Shown in pieces: positions 1 through 7,748 of a DNA stretch of 64,000 nt. The translations under genes were made by a program, and so were the position numbers. The DNA is from Vibrio pomeroyi. GTDB taxonomy: Bacteria > Pseudomonadota > Gammaproteobacteria > Enterobacterales > Vibrionaceae. Where the stretch lies: NCBI RefSeq assembly GCF_024347595.1, contig NZ_AP025507.1, positions 558,001 to 622,000 of the forward strand. Direction: 5' to 3'. The notes under the pieces are model-generated. The model was not told where the DNA came from and did not search any database. It worked only from the letters and a program-made list of their open reading frames with translations. Every line of letters starts with the position of its first letter. The stretch's first letter is position 1.

Positions 1-408
1 TTGCTGATGCACAGGGCACAGCAAGAAATCGATCGCTTTGTCTGGGTGTTGACGGTGAATATCATCGACTAGTTTCTGAGTTAGATCCCCACCCACACCC
101 GCTATGATAACCAAGTGTCTGCCAGTGTGCTTTTCCAATGGAATAGTTGCGACATCTAGGCAGTAGACTTGCCATTGGCTAGTGACCTTTTGCTCTAACG
201 TTTCATCTTGGGGAAAGTAACGCGTTAGCTTGCCTTCCAGTTCATTCATCAGAGACGGGACAATATCGACAAAGTGAATATGAGGGGCTTTGTTATCCGA
301 CAACAATTGAACACCCAAGAAGCCATGATCACAGCAACAGTCCCAAATATGTTGGTAGTCATTACTGACAAGAGAGTGGAGAGTTTGCAGTCGGTTACTT
401 AGCTTCAT
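1..408 (-). CDS. TrmK-like tRNA (adenine) methyltransferase, 3' end cut off by window
   Basis: The reverse strand reads open from an ATG at 406-408 to the window edge, giving 136 residues that begin MKLSNRLQTLHSLV. Near residue 24 is DCCCDHGFLGV, which resembles the SAM-binding motif I of COG2384/TrmK proteins (usual form D-x-G-x-D-H-x-Y-L). A later stretch, VIIAGVGGDLTQKLV, fits the family's GMGG-type loop. TrmK methylates N1 of adenine 22 in tRNA in Gram-positive bacteria. The substrate of the gammaproteobacterial members is less certain, so this is a family-level call. About 90-100 residues are probably missing. The gene lies downstream of the GGDEF gene on the same strand, but a strong terminator (478-509) separates them, so it is probably a separate unit. 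Confidence 0.65.
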   Translation of the reverse strand, partial: MKLSNRLQTLHSLVSNDYQHIWDCCCDHGFLGVQLLSDNKAPHIHFVDIVPSLMNELEGKLTRYFPQDETLEQKVTSQWQVYCLDVATIPLEKHTGRHLVIIAGVGGDLTQKLVDDIHRQHPDKAIDFLLCPVHQQ

Positions 409-477
409 AAGGCTCGTGTCGTTAGAAAAGGATATTGTTTTATCGAACGCGCATTGTAATGACTTTCCGTAAAAACA

Positions 478-509
478 AAAGCACCTAGGGGATGAATCCT
501 AGGTGCTTT
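478..509 (-). terminator. Rho-independent terminator after the GGDEF gene
   Basis: A perfect 12-bp stem (478-489 with 498-509) has an 8-nt loop. On the reverse strand it is followed by a T-rich tail (TTTTGTTTTT with the stem end). It ends the transcript of the gene at 562-2376. Confidence 0.85.
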
Positions 510-561
510 GTTGTTATCGGTATCGTGCCAATTGGTCCGATATGAGTGCGTTAGCTCATGT

Positions 562-2376
562 CTATGATGCTTTAGCGACAGCTCTGATGTGACCTTCCAC
601 TCGATTTTTACCAAGCTGCTGCGCAATCAGCTTGGCTTGTTCCGCGAGTGCCAAAGCAGAATCACGTTCGCCTTCTATGTGCGAGAACCCGACACTGACA
701 CCCAACGACAATGTGATGTCTGGGGTCACAATGGTTTTCTCCGCAACACCAAGTCGGCACTGATCCAGTTGGAATTTTGCATCTTTGGCATCATTCGCTT
801 TGAACAAGACGGCAAACTCTTTACCTCCAATGCGAGCTAAACAAAGTCCTTTTGGTTTAGGGAAGTAAGAACGCAGCGCTTCTGCAGTCAGCTTGATCAT
901 CTTGTCACCAACCGCTTCACCGTAAGCTCGGTTTACATGGTCAAAGTTATCGATATCAAGCAGAGCCACATAGGTGTCAGGCTTGTTTGCGTAATTCTCG
1001 ACCGCAATGTTGAAGCTGCTTTTGTTGTCTAACTGTGTCATCAGGTCCTTGCTGCTCAATTGATGTTGAAGTAGTAAATTAGATAATGAGACTTCGGTGT
1101 AATCTCTGATCATTCTTAGAATGCTCTGGCTGATCGGTAAGTTGGCGTTTAGGTAAATCACCGCGATCAACTGTTTACGAGAGTACAAAGGAATACAGTA
1201 ATGACGTTGATGTATTTTGAGTTTACGTGCCAATGGATCGGCGTACTTTCCGCTTCTGTAAGCCATGGTGTTCGGAGCAAAGCGCTCCGCTAAGGCATCA
1301 TCACAATACACCGTTGACTTGTTTCCGTGGTAGTCGATGGTACTGAATGAGTGGCTCTCAGGTTGATACAGACAGAATTGGATGCCTTTATGATAGGTAA
1401 AGCTATCCAAGATGGATTTCAATTTACGCTTAAAGCTAGCAAGATCTTCCACTTTATTCAGTCGAGACAAAGAGACGTTTAAACGGTAAGCCAGATAGTT
1501 TGCGCCAATCCACAACAGAAGCAATGAGCCAAGCACCACGCCCGTTAACGTAAATTGGTGCGAACTGGTGAGGATGTCATGGCGATCAGTGCCTGCGATG
1601 AATACCCAGTTCAAGCTGTTGTCTGCGTCAAATACCGATATTTTGAAGTTATCTTGATAGTAGTATTCGTGTTTACCGACGGTTTCACCGAGTGAGAGTT
1701 GATGACTGATTCCTGCATGATAGCTGATGGACTTAGAGCCGATACGTTTCGGATCAGGGTGAAAAACCAATCGCTCTGTCGCTCTATCCACTACGAACAC
1801 ATAACCATGGTTAAGGGTTTTTAAATCTCTTAAGCCTTGCGTGGTGTGTAGAAGATCAAACTCAATCCATATTTCCTCGTTCAACCTTTCGGCAGTGTGC
1901 TTAACGGCGAACACCCAACGACCATCTGCCTTTTGGTAAACGGAAGAGATATAGAAATCTTCAACAACACTGTCTATTGAATGCCATTGAATTGCTGATA
2001 TCTGTTCATTTGATAGAGGCAAACCTCGAGTGGAAATGTAGTTTTGAAATTGAGGTTGGTATCGAATGATATCGGAGAAGTTAGGCGTTCTTTTTAGAAT
2101 GTTATCGCTGAGTTCGCGAAATTTTTTGTCATCAAAGCTGCTGGCTTGAGGTAAGCCTAGGCTGGTTTCTAGGAAGTAAAGCTTGCCAAATACCGCTTCG
2201 ATGTTGGAACGAATAGTGGAGCTAGCAATGCGGATATTTGATGATGATTGGTTGGTTGCTGCAGTCTCTACAATTTCTAATTGAGCTGCTGCTAGGTAAA
2301 GCATTCCTCCGGTTAATAAGAGTATGTATGGTTTGAAAAGCCGAATAAGTGTTTTAGGTAAAGCCATGATATCCAA
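562..2376 (-). CDS. Membrane-anchored dCache-like / GGDEF-family protein with degenerate GGKEF signature
   Basis: This 604-residue protein has a membrane segment near residues 17-32, a periplasmic sensor region (about 35-265, double-Cache-like), a second membrane segment (about 275-298), a GAF-like linker (about 310-435) and a C-terminal GGDEF domain (about 440-600). DIDNFDHVNRAYGEAVGD (residues 474-491) keeps the magnesium-binding Asp of the fold. The signature loop reads GGKEF (517-521) in place of GG[D/E]EF, and the usual D-x-LTGLxNR entry motif is DLMTQLDNK. Active diguanylate cyclases need the acidic third signature residue, so this protein may instead be a c-di-GMP or GTP receptor, or a structural signalling protein. 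Met4 is an alternative start (2367). It is monocistronic, with its own terminator. Confidence 0.85.
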   Translation of the reverse strand: MDIMALPKTLIRLFKPYILLLTGGMLYLAAAQLEIVETAATNQSSSNIRIASSTIRSNIEAVFGKLYFLETSLGLPQASSFDDKKFRELSDNILKRTPNFSDIIRYQPQFQNYISTRGLPLSNEQISAIQWHSIDSVVEDFYISSVYQKADGRWVFAVKHTAERLNEEIWIEFDLLHTTQGLRDLKTLNHGYVFVVDRATERLVFHPDPKRIGSKSISYHAGISHQLSLGETVGKHEYYYQDNFKISVFDADNSLNWVFIAGTDRHDILTSSHQFTLTGVVLGSLLLLWIGANYLAYRLNVSLSRLNKVEDLASFKRKLKSILDSFTYHKGIQFCLYQPESHSFSTIDYHGNKSTVYCDDALAERFAPNTMAYRSGKYADPLARKLKIHQRHYCIPLYSRKQLIAVIYLNANLPISQSILRMIRDYTEVSLSNLLLQHQLSSKDLMTQLDNKSSFNIAVENYANKPDTYVALLDIDNFDHVNRAYGEAVGDKMIKLTAEALRSYFPKPKGLCLARIGGKEFAVLFKANDAKDAKFQLDQCRLGVAEKTIVTPDITLSLGVSVGFSHIEGERDSALALAEQAKLIAQQLGKNRVEGHIRAVAKAS

Positions 2377-2487
2377 AGACGTAATAGATTCATTTTTATA
2401 GTACGGCCATACTAAACAGTTTTCTTAATCACAGCAATGCAAATGATTCCATATAAATGAATGAGTTTTGTGATATTCAGCTAACAA

Positions 2488-2517
2488 AAAAGCCAGTTAC
2501 AAATATAACTGGCTTTT
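2488..2517 (-). terminator. Terminator after glgX
   Basis: A perfect 12-bp stem (2488-2499 with 2506-2517) has a 6-nt loop. The reverse-strand continuation is T-rich. The run of T on both sides makes it potentially bidirectional. Confidence 0.85.
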
Positions 2518-2545
2518 ATGATTTTTGATGTTTTATTGAGCTGAC

Positions 2546-4531
2546 TTAGCTTTTAACTTGGATTGACTCAGTCTTACCTGGCGAATAATGCAAAATAGCC
2601 ATCGAAGTTGGCGATAACAGCATTTCACCTTCAGCATGACCCGGTTTTACATTTCTCAGGTTGGTATCACAAATGGTCACCCAGTTTTGATCGCGATCCT
2701 TAGGTAATGCGAAGCGTGCAGGGGCGTTGGTTTGGTTGATGAGATAAATCAGTTCGTCGCCGTCTTTGCCGATACCAAGATGCAGTGCTACTGAACTTAA
2801 GCGGTTCCAATCATCATGCTCCATCAGCGTGCCATCGACACGGCTCCAGAAGATGCGGTTAGAGTTACGTTTTTCGCCACTGAATGCCTTAATAAATGGC
2901 ACCATGTATTGCTGACGAGCAGAAATCATTTCCGATAACCAAGTCTTGAAGTATGTCTTGCGCTCAGAATCTTCCCAGTTAAGCCAGCTTGTCACACCAT
3001 CTTGGCAGTATGCGTTGTTGTTACCCTTTTGAGTATGGGATAACACGTCTGCTGTCAGGATATGCGGAATACCGAAGGCAAACAGCAGGCTGGCCATGAA
3101 GTTACGTTTCTGCTTTTCACGGGTTGCAATAACCAATAGGTTTTCGGTCTCGCCCTCTACACCGTAGTTTTCAGAGCGATTGTCACCGTGCCCATCGCGG
3201 TTGTTCTCACCATTTTCCTCATTGTGCTTGTGCTTGTACGAAACAAGATCTTGCATGGTGAAGCCGTCGTGGTAAGTGATGTAGTTGACGGTCAATTTGT
3301 ACGGCCAGTGCGCAGCGCTGTAGATGTCACGTGAACCCATCAAGCGAGTCGCAAACTCTTTCAGGTAGCCTTGGTCACCGCGCCAGAAGCTACGAGTGAT
3401 GTCTCTAAGCTTGTCATTACACTCATTCCAACCTAGCGGGAAATTACCGACTTGATAACCATTAGGTCCAATATCCCAAGGTTCTGCGATTAGCTTAGTT
3501 TCTTTCAGTACCGGATCTTGAGCAACGGCTTTAAAGAAAGCAGCCTCAGGGTTGTAGTTGTCACCTTCTCGCCCCAGTGTTGCAGCCAAATCAAAACGGA
3601 AGCCGTCGACTTGGTACTCACTCACCCAGTAACGAAGCGTATCCATGACTAAGTTGAGTGCAGGCTGGTGGGTGAGGTCGACCGTATTACCACAACCTGT
3701 GAAGTTCGCGTAATGACAACCATGCTTGATGTAGTAGCGGCTATCTAACGCTTTTAGGTTGAAGGTTGTACCGCCTTCACCACCTTCAGCGGTGTGGTTG
3801 TACACAACGTCTAGAATGACCTCGATACCATTGCGGTGCAGCTCACGAATCGCAGTCTTAAGTTCCGTAACCGCGTCTTTCTCTGCATAGCGAGGGTCTG
3901 GCACCATGAACAAATATGGGTTGTAACCCCAGTAGTTCACTTTCCCCATATCCAATAGGTGAGGTTCGTGCATACATGCTGCAATAGGTAAAAGTTGTAG
4001 AGAGTTGATGTTTTGCTGTTTGTAGAACGCAAGCATTTCAGGACTGACTAATCCCAAGTAACGGCCTTTAGTATTGGTCTCTACTTCTGGATGAAGTTGA
4101 GATAAACCTTTTACATGGGTTTCAAATAGAACGGTCTCTTCACGGCTAATTCGCGGCTTTTCCACGTCTTGCCAATCGAAGGTGTCATCGACAACGACAC
4201 ATTTCGCCATCGCAAAGCTCTTCTCATTGCTATAGGGCGTAACGTAATCGAGCGGTTCGCTTATTGCTTTCGCGTACGGGTCTGAAAGTAGGATAGGGCC
4301 ATTGTCTGTTTCTGCAATGAAACCGTATTTTTGTCCTGCTTTAATACCTTCAATAAATACATATCTGATATCAGCGTATTCATTTTCCAATTTATAAGTA
4401 GTGAATTCATCGTTCTCATCAAAAAGAGCGAGAGAGAGAGATTTACAGTCAGGAGAATAAATTGAGAAGTTGCAGCCAGTGTTACCTAGCGTTGCGCCTA
4501 GCGGATAAGGGCGAGCGAGCGTTCTAGTCAT
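2546..4531 (-). CDS. glgX: Glycogen debranching enzyme GlgX (GH13, isoamylase type)
   Basis: GlgX hydrolyses alpha-1,6 branch points in phosphorylase-limited glycogen in the cytoplasm. The 661 residues match the usual length (E. coli about 657). An N-terminal CBM48-like domain (about 8-95, beginning YPLGATLGNTGCNFSIYSP) precedes the GH13 barrel. Visible motifs are DVVYNHT (241-247), DGFRFDLA with the Asp nucleophile at 314, AEPWD with the acid/base Glu at 350, and YHDGF with Asp 422. No signal peptide is present. It is transcribed away from lamB, sharing a regulatory region with MalT-box-like sequences. Its position beside maltose genes, away from a glgBXCAP operon, suggests control by maltodextrin supply. 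MalP phosphorylase and MalQ elsewhere in this window would use its products. Confidence 0.93.
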   Translation of the reverse strand: MTRTLARPYPLGATLGNTGCNFSIYSPDCKSLSLALFDENDEFTTYKLENEYADIRYVFIEGIKAGQKYGFIAETDNGPILLSDPYAKAISEPLDYVTPYSNEKSFAMAKCVVVDDTFDWQDVEKPRISREETVLFETHVKGLSQLHPEVETNTKGRYLGLVSPEMLAFYKQQNINSLQLLPIAACMHEPHLLDMGKVNYWGYNPYLFMVPDPRYAEKDAVTELKTAIRELHRNGIEVILDVVYNHTAEGGEGGTTFNLKALDSRYYIKHGCHYANFTGCGNTVDLTHQPALNLVMDTLRYWVSEYQVDGFRFDLAATLGREGDNYNPEAAFFKAVAQDPVLKETKLIAEPWDIGPNGYQVGNFPLGWNECNDKLRDITRSFWRGDQGYLKEFATRLMGSRDIYSAAHWPYKLTVNYITYHDGFTMQDLVSYKHKHNEENGENNRDGHGDNRSENYGVEGETENLLVIATREKQKRNFMASLLFAFGIPHILTADVLSHTQKGNNNAYCQDGVTSWLNWEDSERKTYFKTWLSEMISARQQYMVPFIKAFSGEKRNSNRIFWSRVDGTLMEHDDWNRLSSVALHLGIGKDGDELIYLINQTNAPARFALPKDRDQNWVTICDTNLRNVKPGHAEGEMLLSPTSMAILHYSPGKTESIQVKS

Positions 4532-4699
4532 TGCTTGATTTCTTGTTCGTTTATCAACATCAGTGAACTATAAGTAAAAAGCTTTGTCACAGTAAGGTCA
4601 AGCAACTTCACAGAATAATTACGGTTAAAAAAATAATTCATCGATGAAGTTCAAATTATATATTTGAAGTAGATCTCACTTATGCTGAATAATTAGATC

Positions 4700-4829
4700 T
4701 GAGTGCTGTCTACTCCTCCTAGATTAAGTGATCTACCTCTTTAAAACACCGTTCTGTATATTTTCTACTCCCCTCTAGTCCCCCTTAATTTAGTTAGGGG
4801 TGGAGGAAGTCAAACTTGTCATCCCCTCT
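4700..4829. promoter_or_regulatory. Cluster of MalT-box-like sequences between glgX and lamB
   Basis: The 434 bp between the two start codons hold several purine-rich elements resembling the MalT box (GGGGA[T/G]GAGG as I recall it). On the reverse strand the best is GAGGGGATGA (4819-4828). Weaker ones lie at 4711-4720 (AGGAGGAGTA), 4767-4776 and 4778-4786. On the forward strand GGGGTGGAGGA lies at 4797-4807. MalT binds arrays of such asymmetric boxes cooperatively, which would fit control of lamB and possibly divergent glgX. This is by eye only; no scoring matrix was run. Confidence 0.55.
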
Positions 4830-4965
4830 TAATATTGACCCCGTTGAAACGAATCAGGGGAAACCCTAAACCTCTCTATCTTACGACTACCATTACTGCC
4901 TTTGGTTGCCGCAAGAGAGCAAAAATATAAAAACCTAAAATAAATCGTCCTTAATGGAGTTAAGA

Positions 4966-6189
4966 ATGAAAAAAGTAAGTTTGATTGCTGCTGCAGTGGC
5001 GACTACGCTAGCTGCTGGCTCTGCGTTCGCTGTTGACTTTAACGGTTACATGCGTGCTGGTACTGGTATCAGCGGTAACGGTAATGGTGATGTATCAGTT
5101 AACAAAAACGGTATTGGTCGTCTAGGTAACGAAAATGACAACTACTCTGAGTTTGGTTTAGCTGAAGAACTAAAAACGGGTGAGCAAACGTGGCGCGTTG
5201 AGTCAATGATTGCTTCTGGTGCACCAGGCGCAAATGGTTGGGAAGATTCTGATTTTAACGTTGCTCAGTTCGCAGTTAAAGCGAAAGGCGTTCTATCTTT
5301 CGACCAAGAAGCGACTCTTTGGGCTGGTAAAACATACTACCAACGTAAAGACATCCACATTACTGACTTCTACTACCTAAATACATCTGGTACTGGTGGT
5401 GGTGTTGAAAACATTTCTATTGGCGACCAAAAACTATCTGTTGCATTGATTCAAGATGGCGACACTGATGATTCAACTGGTTACATCTTTGATGCTCGTC
5501 TAGCGAACATCGGTCTTTGGCAAGATGCTTCTCTAGAGTTTGCTCTAGCGTACAACTTCGCAACTGATTCAGATGACGCAAGCGAGTCTGCTGACGACGG
5601 CCTACTAGCTTCTGCGATTTTACACCAAGGAACTAGCAACGGTTTCCACCAAACAGTACTTCAGTACGGTACTAACGGCTACGGCGTACAAGCTGCAAAC
5701 TTCTGGGGTTCTGGTTCTTACTACGCACGTGGTACTGAAACATTCAACGAAGCATCTGGTTTCCGTTTAATTAACTGGGGTGTAATGAACCTTGGCGAAT
5801 CTTGGGAAATGGGTCACCAACTAGCTTACCTAGCGGGTAGCGATATTGGTGGTGCAGACAAAGATGGTAACTACACAAACAAGACTTTCGATATCGACCA
5901 GTACTCTGCTGTAGTTCGTCCAATGTACAAGTGGAACGACACTATGCGTACAGTATTTGAAGCTGGCTACAACGCTGGTGAGCGAATTGCTGAAGGTGGT
6001 CTAGCGACTGAAGATTTCGGTAACGCTAAATTCACAGTAGCTCAAGCTTGGGCTATGGGTGACAGCTTCTGGGCTCGTCCTGAAATCCGCGTTTACGGTT
6101 CTTACATCCTAGATACTGAAAACAAAGAAGCATTCAATGGCGACGATACAGAATATGTATTCGGTATCCAAGCTGAAGCTTGGTGGTAA
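4966..6189 (+). CDS. lamB: Maltoporin (LamB family outer-membrane channel)
   Basis: LamB is a trimeric outer-membrane porin for maltose and maltodextrin uptake. I chose the ATG at 4966, not the in-frame ATG at 4954, because the mature-type signal peptide starts there (MKKVSLIAAAVATTLAAGSAFA, cleaved before VDFNGYMRAG) and GGAG lies just upstream. The mature protein begins with the FNGYMRAG family signature and ends EVFGIQAEAWW-like with a terminal aromatic residue, as outer-membrane barrels do. Alternating hydrophobic strands run throughout, with no cytoplasmic domain. The length, 407 residues, is normal. Codon use is strongly biased toward highly expressed codons. It is followed by a terminator and then malM. 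Confidence 0.95.
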   Translation: MKKVSLIAAAVATTLAAGSAFAVDFNGYMRAGTGISGNGNGDVSVNKNGIGRLGNENDNYSEFGLAEELKTGEQTWRVESMIASGAPGANGWEDSDFNVAQFAVKAKGVLSFDQEATLWAGKTYYQRKDIHITDFYYLNTSGTGGGVENISIGDQKLSVALIQDGDTDDSTGYIFDARLANIGLWQDASLEFALAYNFATDSDDASESADDGLLASAILHQGTSNGFHQTVLQYGTNGYGVQAANFWGSGSYYARGTETFNEASGFRLINWGVMNLGESWEMGHQLAYLAGSDIGGADKDGNYTNKTFDIDQYSAVVRPMYKWNDTMRTVFEAGYNAGERIAEGGLATEDFGNAKFTVAQAWAMGDSFWARPEIRVYGSYILDTENKEAFNGDDTEYVFGIQAEAWW

Positions 6190-6225
6190 ACACCTAGCGT
6201 AACAAATCCTAAACTGTCCTAATTC

Positions 6226-6253
6226 ATAGCCGGCTCGCGTCGGCTATTTTTTT
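6226..6253 (+). terminator. Terminator after lamB
   Basis: The stem ATAGCCG/CGGCTAT (6226-6232 with 6241-6247) has an 8-nt loop and is followed by a run of seven T. Read-through into malM remains possible, since the gap is only about 165 bp. Confidence 0.75.
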
Positions 6254-6354
6254 AAGGAATGTACGATTAAGTTGATCGTTCCCTAGGTGAATAGTTCTCT
6301 TTGTGGTAATTAAAGTTAGTAAATTTCTTAAAAAAATAACAAGAAGGAAGGGTT

Positions 6355-7182
6355 ATGTATTTTAAAGCTCTAATGTTGAGTGGCTGTGTTGCGTTGGCCG
6401 GTTGTCAATCTGCACAAGTAGTTGAGCAAGTGCAAGTGGCACAGGCTGAACAAGTTAACTCTATTGCTGGTCTTCAATTTGCCCCGATGAAGCTTCCAAG
6501 CTCGGCAATTTTTGATGTAACACCAGACAGTCAAATTTTAAACTATCAGGGTATAAACAGCCCTGTAGTAGCGATCGAACTACCAGCGGATCGTGGTGAA
6601 TACTCTATTAAGATCACTAGCATGATCGGTGAGACTGCATTTGTTCCTAATGCGGTTATCTATGATAAGAACGGTCGTGAGTTGGAGCGTTACGGTAAAG
6701 ACAGCTTTGAATACGCTAAGCCTAGGTTGCATTTGGGCAACCGTCTTGTTGCAGAAAATGATTTCTACCCACCGACAACTGCTGAGTCTGTGTATTTAGT
6801 CATCTATACAGAGCAAGAAGATCTTGGTGGTTTTACTGATGTAATTCACCCTGCACGTCTAGATGCGGAAGGCCGTGGTAACTATTTGCCAGAAGTAGAA
6901 GACATTCCAGTTCCAAATGCGAATGTCGGTAAGATAGAAGTAACGATTGATAGAGTGGGCTTCTTCTCATTTGGCTCTAGCAGTGAATCTAACGCTAAAC
7001 CAGCGGCGGCAGCTAAGGTTGAGACAATTCAACCAGAAACACAAACTTACTACCATAATGCTATTCAGGCAGCAGTAGACGCAGACAATATTCCAAAAGC
7101 ACTTAGCTTATTAGATGAAGCAAAAGCATTGGGTATTGAAGGCGCACAAGAAGTTTTTGTAAAAGCCGTCAATAAAAAGTAG
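6355..7182 (+). CDS. malM: MalM-like periplasmic maltose-operon lipoprotein
   Basis: This 275-residue protein has a lipoprotein signal (MYFKALMLSGCVALAGC; LAGC lipobox with Cys 17). It continues into a MalM-like region with FAPMKLPSSAIFDVTPDSQ and VAIELPADRGEYSIKITSMI. MalM is the periplasmic product of the last gene of the enterobacterial malK-lamB-malM operon; its function remains unclear. A C-terminal helical stretch (about 235-275, NAIQAAVDADNIPKALSLLDEA) looks like a short tetratricopeptide-type helix pair. A good ribosome site (GAAGGAAGGG) precedes the ATG. It lies directly after lamB on the same strand, which supports the assignment. Confidence 0.85.
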   Translation: MYFKALMLSGCVALAGCQSAQVVEQVQVAQAEQVNSIAGLQFAPMKLPSSAIFDVTPDSQILNYQGINSPVVAIELPADRGEYSIKITSMIGETAFVPNAVIYDKNGRELERYGKDSFEYAKPRLHLGNRLVAENDFYPPTTAESVYLVIYTEQEDLGGFTDVIHPARLDAEGRGNYLPEVEDIPVPNANVGKIEVTIDRVGFFSFGSSSESNAKPAAAAKVETIQPETQTYYHNAIQAAVDADNIPKALSLLDEAKALGIEGAQEVFVKAVNKK

Positions 7183-7220
7183 TCGACGAGTTTGTAAATA
7201 CCGATTGATATAAAGAGAAG

Positions 7221-7244
7221 GGCTCCTAACTAGGAGCCTTTTTT
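7221..7244 (+). terminator. Terminator after malM
   Basis: The stem GGCTCC/GGAGCC (7221-7226 with 7233-7238) encloses TAACTA and is followed by six T. Confidence 0.85.
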
Positions 7245-7532
7245 ATTGCCGGTAATAAACTAAAAGCAATACTCATATTCAAAGAATACTTGAATATAAA
7301 TAACCACAGACTTACACATAATAACCAATGCTAATATAAATTCGCGTAATTCGTTATTTATGGTTTTTATTTACTTCTAGTTAAAATACTCTCGTCTATT
7401 TTATTTCCCTCAAACATTTTAATACGAACTCTATTGACGTATCACCATTTCATCTACTGACCTAAGCTCGGCTTCCTAAATTTTACGTGCACTGGAATGA
7501 GACGTTCACATGCACTCGTTATACTTTCTACT

Positions 7533-7584
7533 AAGAAGTAAGAAGTAAGAAGTAAGAAGTAAGAAGTAAGAAGTAAGAAGTAAG
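7533..7584. repeat. Seven tandem copies of AAGAAGT
   Basis: Seven exact head-to-tail 7-bp units run from 7533 to 7581, followed by a partial AAG. The tract is not in a gene. Short tandem repeats like this can vary in copy number by slippage. A related three-copy repeat of AAGAGCT lies at 28147-28167, also between convergent genes. Confidence 0.95.
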
Positions 7585-7668
7585 GTGGTTCATTTATCTC
7601 TTAACATTGGAGTTAATGGAGGCAATGGAATGATGTGGTGTATTTGGAATGGTGTTTGTTGAGCACAA

Positions 7669-7690
7669 AAAAAGGGAGACTGACGTCCCC
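7669..7690 (-). terminator. Possible pulA terminator
   Basis: On the reverse strand GGGGACGTCAGTCTCCC, an imperfect hairpin, is followed by TTTTTTT. The stem is short and imperfect, so this is tentative. Confidence 0.45.
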
Positions 7691-7748
7691 CAAAGGCTAG
7701 CTTTCGCTGGTTTTTATTATCTGTTACTTCGCTTCGATACTTTAAGCT

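Larger units (their letters stand above)
7183..7748. other. Convergent malM-pulA intergenic region
   Basis: These 566 bp lie between the ends of malM and pulA. They hold the malM terminator, a seven-copy 7-bp tandem repeat (7533-7581), and near 7669-7690 a short G/C-rich inverted repeat followed on the reverse strand by seven T, a plausible pulA terminator. I find no coding sequence. Confidence 0.7.

Noticed and set aside
405..626. Reverse-strand open frame of 73 codons
   Set aside because: It runs through the strong terminator at 478-509 and overlaps the end of the GGDEF gene in another frame; no ribosome site or recognisable protein.
4660..4700. CRP site upstream of lamB (around TTGAAGTAGATCTCACTT)
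   Set aside because: The spacing between the half sites is 8 instead of 6 bp and the left half is poor.
7533..7584. CRISPR array
   Set aside because: The units are 7 bp with no spacers; this is a simple tandem repeat.
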